Below, in pieces: positions 10,657-20,875 of a stretch of DNA of 64,000 bases. This DNA is from Haliclona indistincta (lineage: Eukaryota > Porifera > Demospongiae > Haplosclerida > Chalinidae). Every line of letters begins with the position of its first letter. Positions within the stretch are counted from its first letter, which is position 1. The notes under the pieces were generated by a model. The model was not told where the DNA came from and did not search any database. It saw nothing but the letters and a program-made list of their open reading frames with translations. The stretch lies in the NCBI GenBank assembly GCA_964017065.1, contig OZ024787.1:14908888-14972887 (forward strand), read 5' to 3'. Position numbers and translations under genes: made by a program.

Positions 10657-11969
10657 GGCTATTAATTTTGTAAAATCAGAAAGAGGACATTTGTTATTAC
10701 CAAAACACCAATTTTGCTTGGAGAATGAACATCATGCAGGTTTGTCCTGCACATCTCTGAGTAGAACTGGTGAGTCTGTCAATAGGTAGAGATGGTCAGA
10801 TTGTATTAAGAGTAGCACTGTTGTTGGTTTCCTATAAATGAGATCTAGACCACCCCTGCATGCTAGCTATAGCTCTAGCTCTCCCATTCAGCTGCTTTAA
10901 TCGACAGAGAATTTGTTCCGTGCTTGTCTTGTTAACACATCCAAGGCTACCTGCATGAACAGCACACTTGTAGTCACAATTTGAAAAGAAGGTTGTCTTG
11001 TACAAAAATTACCAAGCACTTTACCCGGCTGCGTACTGTAGTACCAACGAGTGCATAGGCTCTGTTGCACAATAGTTAAATTTGGGCTGCTGGTGCATTG
11101 TGAATGCAGCGAAATAGGTAGAAAATATTTGCGCAAAATTTTGTACCTTCCTTTTAACGACACACGTAGCTAACAGGGTTCTGAAGAACCACCCTGTCCC
11201 CTGAAAGGTCCACTTAAATTGACCAAAATTGAAGCAGCTTGTTTTCTCGAAAGTATTGCAGTGAAAATAGCACATCTAGTTAGTCCTACGTGACTGTTCA
11301 CGAGAATTGTCGCAAAAAAACACGGCCATCTGATTTTTAATAAGACAATTTTTAGCGACACTCTGCACCACACGAAAAAGGACCCTCTCCGTAAATTCTT
11401 GGCTACGGCTTTGTATAATCTGCTAATAATGATGATGAGCGTAATAGGCTATCTGGTTCATATTATTGACTGTTGTTATTTTTGTGTGTAGCAAAGCGTC
11501 TTAATGTTATCGAAATTAATCACTTACTCTCTCTCTCTCTCTCTCTCTCGCAGGCTATTAATTTTGTAAAATCAGAAAGAGGACTTGTGTTATTACTAAA
11601 ACACCAATTTTGTTTTAGGAGAATGAACATCAGGTTTGTCATAATGGTTGACAACGTGCTGCTTGATTTGATGGTGTTATGTCCACAGGTGCAACTGAAA
11701 AATTGATGGTCTGGCAAGTCGTAACAAGAAGATTAAAAATTACATCTAAATAGTTATTGTAACAATGAACTCTGTGTAACACACATGATCTACAATAGTT
11801 TGTTATAATGAATTGTACTATCCACTAAAAATAGTCCTCATATTAATAAACAGTTGCAAATCTTCCAGTGACCTTACAGTCTGATAAAAAGGAAACTGCT
11901 GATCAAGTGTAGCTTTACTGTAGTTTAATACTAGTGCTTTTAAGGGAAAATGCCATTAATTTAATAGTG

Positions 11970-12893
11970 AGTGATCTTGAGACTGAAGTTCAGTAAGTTG
12001 CATACTAATCTGGTAGACTTGATGGCTAAGAATGCTGTGAAAGCAGTGAAAGGAAGAAAATGCCACATCAGGGTGATCTTGGGACTAAAGTGCAGTCAGT
12101 TGCATACTAATCTGGTAGACTTGATGGGTAATAATGCTGTGAAAGCAGTGAAATGAAGAAAATGCCACATCAGAGTGATCTTGAGACTAAAGTGCAGTAA
12201 GTTGCATACTAATCTGGTAGACTTGATGGCTAAGAATGCTGTGAAAGCAGTGAAAGGAAGAAAATGCCACATCAGGGTGATCTTGGGACTAAAGTGCAGT
12301 CAGTTGCATACTAATCTGGTAGACTTGATGGGTAATAATGCTGTGAAAGCAGTGAAATGAAGAAAATGCCACATCAGAGTGATCTTGAGACTAAAGTGCA
12401 GTAAGTTGCATACTAATCTGGTAGACTTGATGGCTAAGAATGCTGTGAAAGCAGTGAAAGGAAGAAAATGCCACATCAGGGTGATCTTGGGACTAAAGTG
12501 CAGTCAGTTGCATACTAATCTGGTAGACTTGATGGGTAATAATGCTGTGAAAGCAGTGAAATGAAGAAAATGCCACATCAGAGTGATCTTGAGACTAAAG
12601 TGCAGTAAGTTGCATACTAATCTGGTAGACTTGATGGCTAAGAATGCTGTGAAAGCAGTGAAAGGAAGAAAATGCCACATCAGGGTGATCTTGGGACTAA
12701 AGTGCAGTCAGTTGCATACTAATCTGGTAAGACTTGATGGGTAATAATGCTGTGAAAGCAGTGAAATGAAGAAAATGCCACATCAGAGTGATCTTGAGAC
12801 TAAAGTGCAGTCAGTTGCATACTAATCTGGTAGACTTGAATGCTGTGAAAGCAGTGAAAGGAAGAAAATGCCATTTCAGAGTGATCTTGAGAG
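11970..12893 (+). repeat. 102-bp satellite in the foldback core, A/B higher-order (204 bp)
   Basis: About nine 102-bp monomers (gtgatcttgagactaaagtg cagtaagttgcatactaatc ...) alternate between two variants, so the best period is 204 bp (starts at 11971, 12175, 12379, 12583). Because 102 is a multiple of three, each pair gives an open frame of about 61 codons; these are not genes. Confidence 0.95.
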
Positions 12894-13039
12894 TAAGTTG
12901 CATATTGATTCAGTGAACCTAGTGTGTGAGAAAACAAAGATGCACTCTCATTGTATTTGTTGTACTAAAACGCTGTATATTGTGTAGTATTTCAGTAGAT
13001 CTGTTGTGTGATATAATGCTGTAATGTCACTAAAGTACC

Positions 13040-13335
13040 TTTTCTTCATTTCAGTGCTTTCACAGTATTCTTACTGTACCCATCAAGTCTACCAGATTAG
13101 TATGCAACTGACTGTACTTTAGTCTCAAGATCACTCTGAAGTGGCATTTTCTTCATTTCAGTGCTTTCACAGCATTGTTACCTATCAAGTCTACCAGATT
13201 AGTATGCAACTCACTGCACTTAGTCTCAAAATCACTCTGAAATTGCATCTTTTTCATTTCAGTGCTTTCACAGCATTCTTATCCATCAAGTCTACCAGAT
13301 TAGCATGAAACTTACTACATTTTAGTACATGTACT
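13040..13335 (-). repeat. Inverted 102-bp satellite monomers, right arm
   Basis: Three diverged monomers of the same family as 11970-12893 lie in reverse orientation (tcagtgctttcacagcattc, catcaagtctaccagattag). They form the inner end of the right arm. Confidence 0.92.
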
Positions 13336-14714
13336 AGTCTCAAGATCATTGGAATGGTTAAAAGCACTAGTAAACTACTCTGTACAGTAAAGCTACACTT
13401 GATCAGCAGTTTGCTGCTTTATATCGGATTGTAAGGTCACTGGAAGATTTTTATAATAACTTAGTCTATTTTTAGTGGATAGTGCAATTCATAGTAACAA
13501 GCCATTGTTACAATTAGATCATGTGTGTTACGCACTTTTCAATAAAAATAATTGTTGTTAATAATTATAAGAAAATATATAATTGTAACAAAATACTTGT
13601 GTCGCGACTGGAACTACTAACTACTTAGTTTATGTAGTAAGTTAGTTATATCTTCTTTTTACGACTTGCGAGACCATCACTTTTTCAGTTGCACCTGTGG
13701 ACAGAACACCATCAAATCAAGCAGCACGTTGTCAACCATTATGACAAACCTGATGTTCATTCTCCTAGAACAAAATTGGTGTTTTGGTAATAACACATGT
13801 CCTCTTTCTGATTTTACAAAATTAATAGCCTGCGAGAGAGAGAGAGAGAGAGTAAGTGATTAATTTCGATAACATTATGACGCTTTGCTACACACAAAAA
13901 CAACAACAGTCAATAATATGAACCAGATAGCCTATTACGCTCATCATCATTATTAGCAGATTATACAAAGCCGTAGCCAAGAATTTACGGAGAGGGTCCT
14001 TCTTCGTGTGGTGCAGAGTGTCGCTAACAATTGTCAAATCAGATGGCCGTGTTTTTTTGAGACAATTCTCGTGAACAGTCACGTAGGACTAACTAGATGT
14101 GCTATTTTCACTGCAATACTTTCGAGAAAACAAGCTGTTTCAATTTTGGTTAATTTAAGTGGACCTTTCAGGGGACAGGGTGGTTCTTCAGAACCCTGTT
14201 AGCTACGTGTGTCGTTAAAAGGAAGGTACAAAATTTTGCGCAAATATTTTCTACCTATTTCGCTGCATTCACAATGCACCAGCAGCCCAAATTTAACTAT
14301 TGTGCAACAGAGCCTATGCACTCGTTGGTACTACAGTACGCAGCCGGGTAAAGTGCTTGGTAAGTTTTGTACAAGACAACCTTCTTTTCAAATTGTGACT
14401 ACAAGTGTGCTGTTCATGCAGGTAGCCTTGGATGTGTTAACAAGACAAGCACGGAACAAATTCTCTGTCGATTAAAGCAGCTGAATGGGAGAGCTAGAGC
14501 TATAGCTAGCATGCAGGGGTGGTCTAGATCTCATTTATAGGAAACCAACAACAGTGCTACTCTTAATACAATCTGACCATCTCTACCTATTGATAGACTC
14601 ACCAGTTCTACTCAGAGATGTGCAGGACAAACCTGCATGATGTTCATTCTCCAAGCAAAATTGGTGTTTTGGTAATAACAAATGTCCTCTTTCTGATTTT
14701 ACAAAATTAATAGC

Positions 14715-14749
<35 letters not shown>

Positions 14750-16140
14750 TGATTAATTTCGACGCTTGGCTACACAAAAAACAACAGTCAATAATATGAA
14801 CCAGAGAGCCTATTACGCTCATCATTATCATTAGCAGATTTGTGCAGAGTGCCGCTGAAAATTTTGTCCTATTTAAAATCAGATGGCCGTGTTGTTTTGC
14901 GATAATTCTCGTGAACAGTCGCGTAGGACTACCTAGATGTGCTATTTTCACTGCAACACCTGCAATACTTTCGAGAAAACAAGCTGCTTCAATTTTGGCT
15001 AAGAAAGTGGAGCTTTTGCTAAGAAAAGTTGACCTTTCAGGATATTGGGAGGTTCTTCAGAACGTTAAGTGGTTCTTCGTGTTGTTAAGAGAAAGGCACA
15101 AAAAATTTTGCGCAAATAATTATTATTTTGTGAGCGGATTTGAGAAAAGGGGTCACTTCGCTCCTGCAATTTTTGAACGCACGCCTGTTTTCAAATGGCT
15201 GCTACTCGGTCAAACATTACTGAAACTCAAATGAATTTTTTGTATATAATATTTGATCGTTCTGCTGGATGTGTATCAAATTTTAGAGCCATGGTACCAA
15301 ATTTGGATGAATGGCAGCAAGTTGAAAAACATGCGTGCGTTTGAAAATTACATGTGCGAAGTGATACCTTTTCTCAGATCCGCTCACATTTTTCTACCCA
15401 TTTTTCGGCATTCACAATGCACCAGTAGCCCAAATTTAACAGAGGCTAGCTAGCTATGCATGTGTGTGCTCGTTGGTACTACAGTATGTAGGTAAAGTGC
15501 TCTTAGTAATTTTTGTACAAGACAACCTTCTTTTCAGATTGTGACTACAAGTGTGCTGTTCATGCAGGTAGCTTTAGATGCGTTAAGAAGACAAGCACGA
15601 AACTAATTCTGTCAATTAAAGCAGCTGAATGGGAGAGCTAGAGCTATAGCTAGCATGCAGGGGTGGTCTAGATCTCATTTATAGGAAAACCAACAACAGT
15701 GCTACTCTTAATACAATCTGACCATCTCTACCTATTGACAGACTCACCAGTTCTACTCAGAGATGTGCAGGAGCTCATCGGACCTTTAATTCACAAGCAA
15801 CCCAGCTATATATATCGCGGCACATTCAGCCGGTTCTAGCTGAGATTCCTCCTCGTTACAACGCCTTTTAGTTTAACTGAAGGCTGGTCCACTTGGCTCG
15901 TAGTAGAATAGAATGCCAGACAGCAGAACTAACCTCGTCTTCAGTGGATTTTAATAGCCCTTAGGTTCGTATCAAGAGTTCGTATCAGCAGCCATCTCTA
16001 ATATCGATTCAGCAATGTGGGTTAGTCATCGGTTAGTCCCGTTATAATTAACGTTAATTGAATCCCAAGGCATCACATTGTGATCCAAAGATTCAATCTT
16101 TTAGTATCACATGTGATACCAAAAGTTTCCGAACCGGGTG

Positions 16141-16147
16141 GCAGAAT
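16141..16147. repeat. 7-bp target-site duplication, right (gcagaat)
   Basis: Matches 9239-9245 on the other side of the foldback element. Confidence 0.85.
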
Positions 16148-16256
16148 AAGCTAGTGGGGTTGCAACTATGCAATCAGAAGCCTAGCAGTGCTAACCACAT
16201 GGAATTCAGTTGGGCGTGCCTATAATCAACACAGCACGTGAGCGCTGGTTGCTAAT

Positions 16257-16829
16257 GAATCCTGTTAAGGGCAGACATTCAACTAGGGTCAAAGGTCGTC
16301 GCGCGCGTTCGTGTGCGCGCGCGTACAGAATTACTATAAAGGCTTGTTTGTAGCGCTAACCAGTCAGTTGGTTCTGTGGCACAGCGGTTTAGTATGGTGG
16401 CTTGTGATGCGGTCGGTCAGGGTTCGATTCTCACACAATGCATGTTTTTTTTTGTATTTTTTTTATTTATAAAAGTTAAGTTTTTAGCTCCATCCTTTGT
16501 GAGGCCTGTTTATGACGACTCTCCCGACGATCCTTAGGCTTACTAAGGGCCGAAGGCCCGGTTTAGGACGACCCTCTCGACGATCCTTAGTTAGGAAGAC
16601 CCTCCCGACGATCCTTAGTTAGGAAGACCCTCCCGACGATCCTTAGTTAGGAAGACCCTCCCGACGATCCTTAGTTAGTTAGGAAGACCCTCCCTACTTT
16701 GCGCAGTTAGGAGAAGGTTTTTAGGGTTTTGGGTTTAGCTGTATGTTACTAAAAACAAGCCTTTATAGTAATTCTGTACGCGCGCGATGACCTTTGACCC
16801 TAGTTGAATGTCTGCCCTTAACGGGATTC
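16257..16829. mobile_element. 573-bp TIR element with a 9-bp target duplication and tRNA-like core
   Basis: The termini are inverted: GAATCCTGTTAAGGGCAGAC on the left and the complement of GAATCCCGTTAAGGGCAGAC on the right, with similarity running for more than 80 bp. The 9-bp direct repeat gttgctaat flanks it (16248-16256 and 16830-16838). Duplication length and long TIRs fit a Mutator-like non-autonomous element. The interior carries a tRNA-like unit with A and B boxes, several copies of cgacgatccttag, the palindrome gggccgaaggccc and a telomere-like TTTAGGGTTTTGGGTTTAG segment near 16720-16739. Confidence 0.85.
16370..16453 (+). ncRNA. tRNA-like pol III unit (SINE-head-like)
   Basis: An A box (TGGCACAGCGG, 16377-16387) and a B box (GGTTCGATTCT, 16421-16431) are spaced as in a tRNA gene and followed by a T run at 16445-16453 that could terminate pol III. 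The acceptor and T stems pair poorly, so this is a tRNA-derived or tRNA-like promoter, not a working tRNA gene. Confidence 0.55.
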
Positions 16830-17183
16830 GTTGCTAATAGCTTGCGCTGCTTAGCGATAGCACGATTGATTTCTCAGCACTCACTGTACTACCTTGAGTA
16901 AAGAATTGTCTTACAAGCTGTGAAGAAGACTATAGTAGACAGCTTTATCTTCAGCGAAGTCCCACAATGCTGAGCGAGTCCAGCAATGCCATTCAAGGTA
17001 ACGAAGCTTTGAAACCAAAAGTCTATCAATTCAGTTCCGAGGCAACACCGAGTTGAACATGTATTGCAAGTATCAGCGCTTAGTTTTCAGCCGACGCGGA
17101 GTTCTGCCTGCGGACGGAACGAATGACAAACCGACGAACTACTGTAGCTGTATGCCTCGTGGCTCCGCCCACCGAGGCATAAT

Positions 17184-17887
17184 GATTGACCCATAGTAGC
17201 ATGCATATGACTTGAGCTGTATGCTACTGCAGCAATGATTGACCCATAGTAGCATGCATGCATATGACTTGAGCTGTATGCTACTGCAGCATAACAGCGG
17301 TCACCTTTATCAGACAGCTGAGCAAGTACTATCTATAACATGCTGATGGTTTTTCAGAGCAGACAATTCGTTGGCTAAGACCATGAATGCAATTAAAACT
17401 AGAGTTCTGATGAACACATACCCGTGCGCTGAGCTAGGAGCTATAAACACGACTACTCCTGCATTACTTCATGCAACACGCACGGTACACCTAGCCCATA
17501 GACAGCTCCTGCCGAGGGCCCGAGATTTTAGGACAGGAGGTTGGGCGATACGCCCACAATGCCGTATATTGCTCTTAGAAGGCCATAGAGCTATTAGAAA
17601 GCCATCGTTGGCCGCTCGATTAGGACTCTCAGGACGCTGTAAAGGTCTTAGCAGGACTACAAATTCAGTAAACAGGCAGCAAAGTGCGTTTTTGTGGCGA
17701 ATTTCGAACGGTGAGACGTAAACAAGCGTGTTTTTTGACGACACACACACACATATATCCACATATAGACGGACACAAACGCATAACCCTGGCGCATACT
17801 GCGCACGGGTAACAATGCATGAGCTGAGAGTTATGTTATTGGCACATGCTGCATAACAGCAAAAAAAATAATTAGATACTAATTTGA
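17184..17887. other. Intergenic region between repeat and lysA-like gene
   Basis: A segment of about 53-57 bp (attgacccatagtagcatgc ... ctgtatgctactgcagc) is tandemly duplicated at 17183-17292. The rest includes a short CA run (17741-17753) and shares about 50 bp with 3800-3850. A 116-codon open frame on the + strand (17371-17721) has no recognisable composition or domain and is not called. Confidence 0.6.
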
Positions 17888-19150
17888 CTATAATACTATC
17901 TCTACCTCATTGGCTAACATGTGGGCTAAGGTCTGTCTCTTTCTGATGAGCTTGACTTCTCCTTTCTCAGTCAACAAGACCTCAGGTGCTTCGGGAAATG
18001 AGTTGTAATTTTTGGTGCTCATGCTAGAACAATAAGCTCCAGATCCCTCAATACTAATGATATCACCGATACTTACTTCAGGTAATGTTCGTTCTTGTAC
18101 TGTCTCTGGATCTCCTGGAGCACATGAGACCAGATCACCAGATTCACAGCAATGACCAACAACAACGTAGGATTTAGTGCCTATCTTATCTGTGTTGGGC
18201 TTAAGAACTACAATAGGATGCTGAGCACCGTATAGCGATGGTCTTAGTATCTCTGTCATACCAGAATCAAGCTTTAAGAAAGTGTGGCCATTGCTACCAG
18301 TCTTTGTCATGTCTTTGACTGTGGTAAGGAGAGCTCCTGAATCAGCGACAAAGAATGTCCCAGGCTCAATTTCTAACTTTATTTCTCTACCAGACTTTTT
18401 AGCAAATTCTATAATGGCCTGCTGGACTGGTCTACCCACAGATTGAAGATCAGTTGATCTTTCATAGCTCATTCGACCCACCTTGAACCCTCCACCCAGA
18501 TTAAGACTACTTACTTCCAAAAACTCTTCTACTAAACTCAAAGACATCCGAGATACAGCTTGCCAGATGGATGGATCTGATCCTGAACCAATATGTGTAT
18601 GTATCCGTTTGATTTTTAACCCATAATTTTCAGCAATGGCCTTCACATTATTCTTTAGTTCATGCCATATTCCGAATGAAGATGATGGTCCGCCAACATT
18701 AGTCTTACCAGTTTCACCAGAACCTGTCCCAGGATTAAACCTGACACCACAGGAACCACCAGGAAACAACTTGCCGAACACCTCAAGTTGATGAAGAGAA
18801 CATGCATTGAATTCAATTCCTTTAGTAATAAGGCTTTCAAAGTTCCTGGGCAGTTCTTGGGACGATAGGCTCAGATGCTCCACTGGGATGCCAGCAATGA
18901 TAGCACGATCAGCCTCAAAACCAGACGAGACGTCAAACTGAATGCTCATAGAGTTGAGCAACTTGAGAATTGCAGCATTGGGACACGCCTTCATAGCGAA
19001 TCTGACGGTAAGGCCGAAAGGATGCGGGAAGTTCAATGCAAGAGTGGCACGAGAACGCAGTGTTTTCTCGTCATAAACATAAATCGGAGTGTCATACCTC
19101 TCCTTGATCGATTTGGCGAGTTTATAGTCCAAGAAGTTGCTGGTCTCCAT
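17888..19150 (-). CDS. lysA: Diaminopimelate decarboxylase-like, PLP-dependent, intronless
   Basis: This is a group IV (alanine-racemase-fold) decarboxylase, 420 aa, the normal LysA length; the family converts meso-diaminopimelate to L-lysine and CO2. The expected motifs occur in order: the PLP Schiff-base lysine in FAMKACPN (Lys54), HIGSGSD (186-192), the glycine-rich phosphate-binding LNLGGGF (216-222), EPGT (262-265, where many LysA have EPGR), CESGD (335-339, the Cys/Glu that acts across the dimer), and GAYCSSMS followed by NYNS (371-383). The frame is uninterrupted with no intron, unlike the neighbouring host genes. No targeting peptide is evident, so it is probably cytosolic. Animals lack the lysine pathway, so a horizontally acquired gene is the simplest reading; the donor cannot be named here. 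An arginine/ornithine-type decarboxylase is less likely given the CESGD and NYNS motifs. Confidence 0.88.
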   Translation of the reverse strand: METSNFLDYKLAKSIKERYDTPIYVYDEKTLRSRATLALNFPHPFGLTVRFAMKACPNAAILKLLNSMSIQFDVSSGFEADRAIIAGIPVEHLSLSSQELPRNFESLITKGIEFNACSLHQLEVFGKLFPGGSCGVRFNPGTGSGETGKTNVGGPSSSFGIWHELKNNVKAIAENYGLKIKRIHTHIGSGSDPSIWQAVSRMSLSLVEEFLEVSSLNLGGGFKVGRMSYERSTDLQSVGRPVQQAIIEFAKKSGREIKLEIEPGTFFVADSGALLTTVKDMTKTGSNGHTFLKLDSGMTEILRPSLYGAQHPIVVLKPNTDKIGTKSYVVVGHCCESGDLVSCAPGDPETVQERTLPEVSIGDIISIEGSGAYCSSMSTKNYNSFPEAPEVLLTEKGEVKLIRKRQTLAHMLANEVEIVL

Positions 19151-19517
19151 AGATTGTCAAATATTAAGAGTTGCTCGCTCAGGCTCATTCACGTGAGATC
19201 TGCGTGGATTATGTGACGGTTAATTTTGAATGGGTTTTGGCCAAAATTTTGCTTGCTATAAAACTTGTGACAATGTAAGCTATTATACTCCAAAATAAGA
19301 AGGCTGCCTATCAGCCGAACAAGCAAGCTATCTTAATTATAATTAAATACGTGGTTTCAACAGCGTGAATACTGAATTACTCAACAACTTATTATAGACG
19401 TTATTCATAAATTCCGCGCGATTGCGTCACCAGTGACGCAATCTACATAACCAATCGGCGTGCGCGCGCGTGTGAGTGGCGGACCGGCTGCGAGTAACGA
19501 GTGGCAAGAAGTAAACC
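19151..19517. other. Divergent intergenic region and left end of ISL2EU-like copy 1
   Basis: It contains the presumed promoter of the - strand lysA-like gene. From 19397 it is the left terminal region of the transposon: GACGTTAT, with the inverted counterpart ATAACGTC at 26577-26584. The palindrome ttgcgtcaccagtgacgcaa lies at 19424-19443. Confidence 0.6.
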
Positions 19518-20397
19518 ATGGGCAAGAGCTGCTGCGCTATTGGATGCACCAATCGTTATTCTAAAGATTCAACTATAAAATTCTATCGTATTCCAACTAA
19601 TCCTGACAGAAGGAAGCAATGGATTACTGCTATTAGGAGAGAAAGTTGGAATCCTGGTAGTTCAAGTTGGATCTGCAGTGAGCACTTCGTGTCAGGTTAG
19701 CTACTTAACGGCAACCAGCATGTTATAATGGTTAACAGTGAACTATGCAACAGCATTAAATTTGAATTGATTTCTTATAGGAAGTAAAAGCGATGATAAA
19801 ACTCATCCTGACTATACTCCAAGCATTTTTTCTTTTGCGAATCCTCAAGAACTCATTAGAATAAAGCGCACATTGGAACGACATGATCGCTCTATGAAAT
19901 TACAAGAAAAAAGGAAAAACAGTGTACTTTCATGTAACCGCACTCAGAGTAAGGCCAGGGAAATGAACCACTCCACAGCTGGAACTGAGGACAGCGGAGC
20001 AGAAGATCATACTTCCCAAACTAATGGTAGCGGAGTGGAAGGAACAGCAATAGAAAATCCTACCTGCAGTGATACTACATCTGGTACTACATGCTTGAGT
20101 TGTGCCACCCTGCAAAGTAAAGTAGACAATCTTTCACATCAAGTGTCTGAGCTAAGAGAACTACATGCAAGTGAACAAAGGACCCAGCATCTTCAATTGG
20201 AAACATTGATAAATCAAGCAACTGCTTCTATTGGTATACTTCAGAAGGAGTGCATTGAGAGCAAAAATGCTTGTCATAGTCTTGTTGTAGTGAACACTGA
20301 GATACAAGCAGAAAAGCAATCATTGGTTGATGAACTTGAAGTTACTAAGAAGGAAAATAAGAAACTACAATATAAAAGTAAAGTAAAAAAGTTTTAA
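19518..20397 (+). pseudogene. THAP-domain N-terminal part of transposase (copy 1)
   Basis: Two exons (19518-19695, 19781-20397) give 264 aa. The N-terminus is a THAP zinc finger (C2CH: CCAIGC ... WICSEHF), with FYRIP and the TPSIF box (equivalent of AVPTIF) after the splice. THAP domains bind specific DNA, here presumably the transposon ends. The second half is coiled coil (SKVDNLSHQVSELRELHAS) and stops at 20397 in an A-rich stretch. In copy 2 the corresponding THAP and DDE parts form one protein, and here the DDE part resumes at 22070, so the gene seems to have been interrupted. An independent short THAP protein cannot be excluded. Confidence 0.75.
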
Positions 20398-20875
20398 TAA
20401 AAAAAGTAAAATTTGTAGGGATGACTCTTGCAAAAGTAAAGGAACAAGATGGGATGATGCTTGTAAAAGTAAAGGAACAAGATGGGATGATGCTTGCAAA
20501 AGTAAAGGAACAAGATGGAATAGTGCTTGTATAAGCAAAAGTCCCAAGTATCCCTACAGTCAGCGGCTTAATTGCTGTCATGACCTGCAACAAATGCGGA
20601 ATCCTCTTCCTATACCATGGCCTTTTACTACCTTCAATTGCTTCATCAGACTATGTCCTCCTCTTCGATTCAAGCCGCTGATGTAGTGATACTTGGGACT
20701 TTTGCTTATACAAGCACTATTCCATCTTGTTCCTTTACTTTTGCAAGCATCATCCCATCTTGTTCCTTTACTTTTACAAGCATCATCCCATCTTGTTCCT
20801 TTACTTTTGCAAGAGTCATCCCTACAAATTTTACTTTTTTATTAAAACTTTTTTACTTTACTTGTTCCTGTTACT
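20380..20875. repeat. Large hairpin with internal 34-bp repeats
   Basis: About 165 bp at the 3' end of the THAP frame (aagtaaaggaacaagatggg repeated three times) is present again in inverted orientation at about 20685-20870, separated by a ~135-bp loop. Each arm contains a unit bounded by GTAGGGAT and its complement (20415-20556 and 20692-20835). Such a stem would be a strong RNA or cruciform structure. Confidence 0.85.

Larger units (their letters stand above)
9246..16140. mobile_element. 6.9-kb foldback element with arms of about 3 kb
   Basis: The two ends are near-perfect inverted copies starting CACCCGGTTCGGAAACTTTT. Inverted similarity continues inward through each arm to about 12890 and 13040, apart from small indels. 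Each arm contains two diverged tandem copies of a ~1.1-kb module (left arm ~9600-10740 and ~10741-11640), each with a CT run followed by aggctattaattttgtaaaa. The centre carries 102-bp satellite monomers, about 9 on the left (11970-12893) and about 3 in inverted orientation on the right (13040-13330). A 7-bp duplication flanks the element. The open frames in the arms are mirrored between arms and look like no protein I know, so I call it non-autonomous and unclassified. Confidence 0.9.
16148..17183 (+). mobile_element. Right part of the split TGCCTCGG-type element, with a second insertion
   Basis: It continues the copy started at ~8975 and ends at tgcctcgtggctccgcccac cgaggcat (17154-17181), the same terminus as copies at about 37497 and 37548. 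It is interrupted by the TIR element at 16257-16829. Confidence 0.7.

Noticed and set aside
11971..12564. Three identical 61-codon open frames
   Set aside because: Product of the 204-bp higher-order satellite; no start context or domain.
16370..16453. Functional tRNA gene
   Set aside because: A and B boxes are good but acceptor and T stems do not pair, and a related copy is also embedded in a transposon core.
17371..17721. 116-codon + strand open frame
   Set aside because: No domain, no splice support and low-quality composition; lies in repeat-derived DNA.
17888..19150. Bacterial contamination as source of the lysA-like gene
   Set aside because: The gene lies in one contiguous sequence with spliced animal genes and eukaryotic transposons; still to be confirmed with spanning reads.
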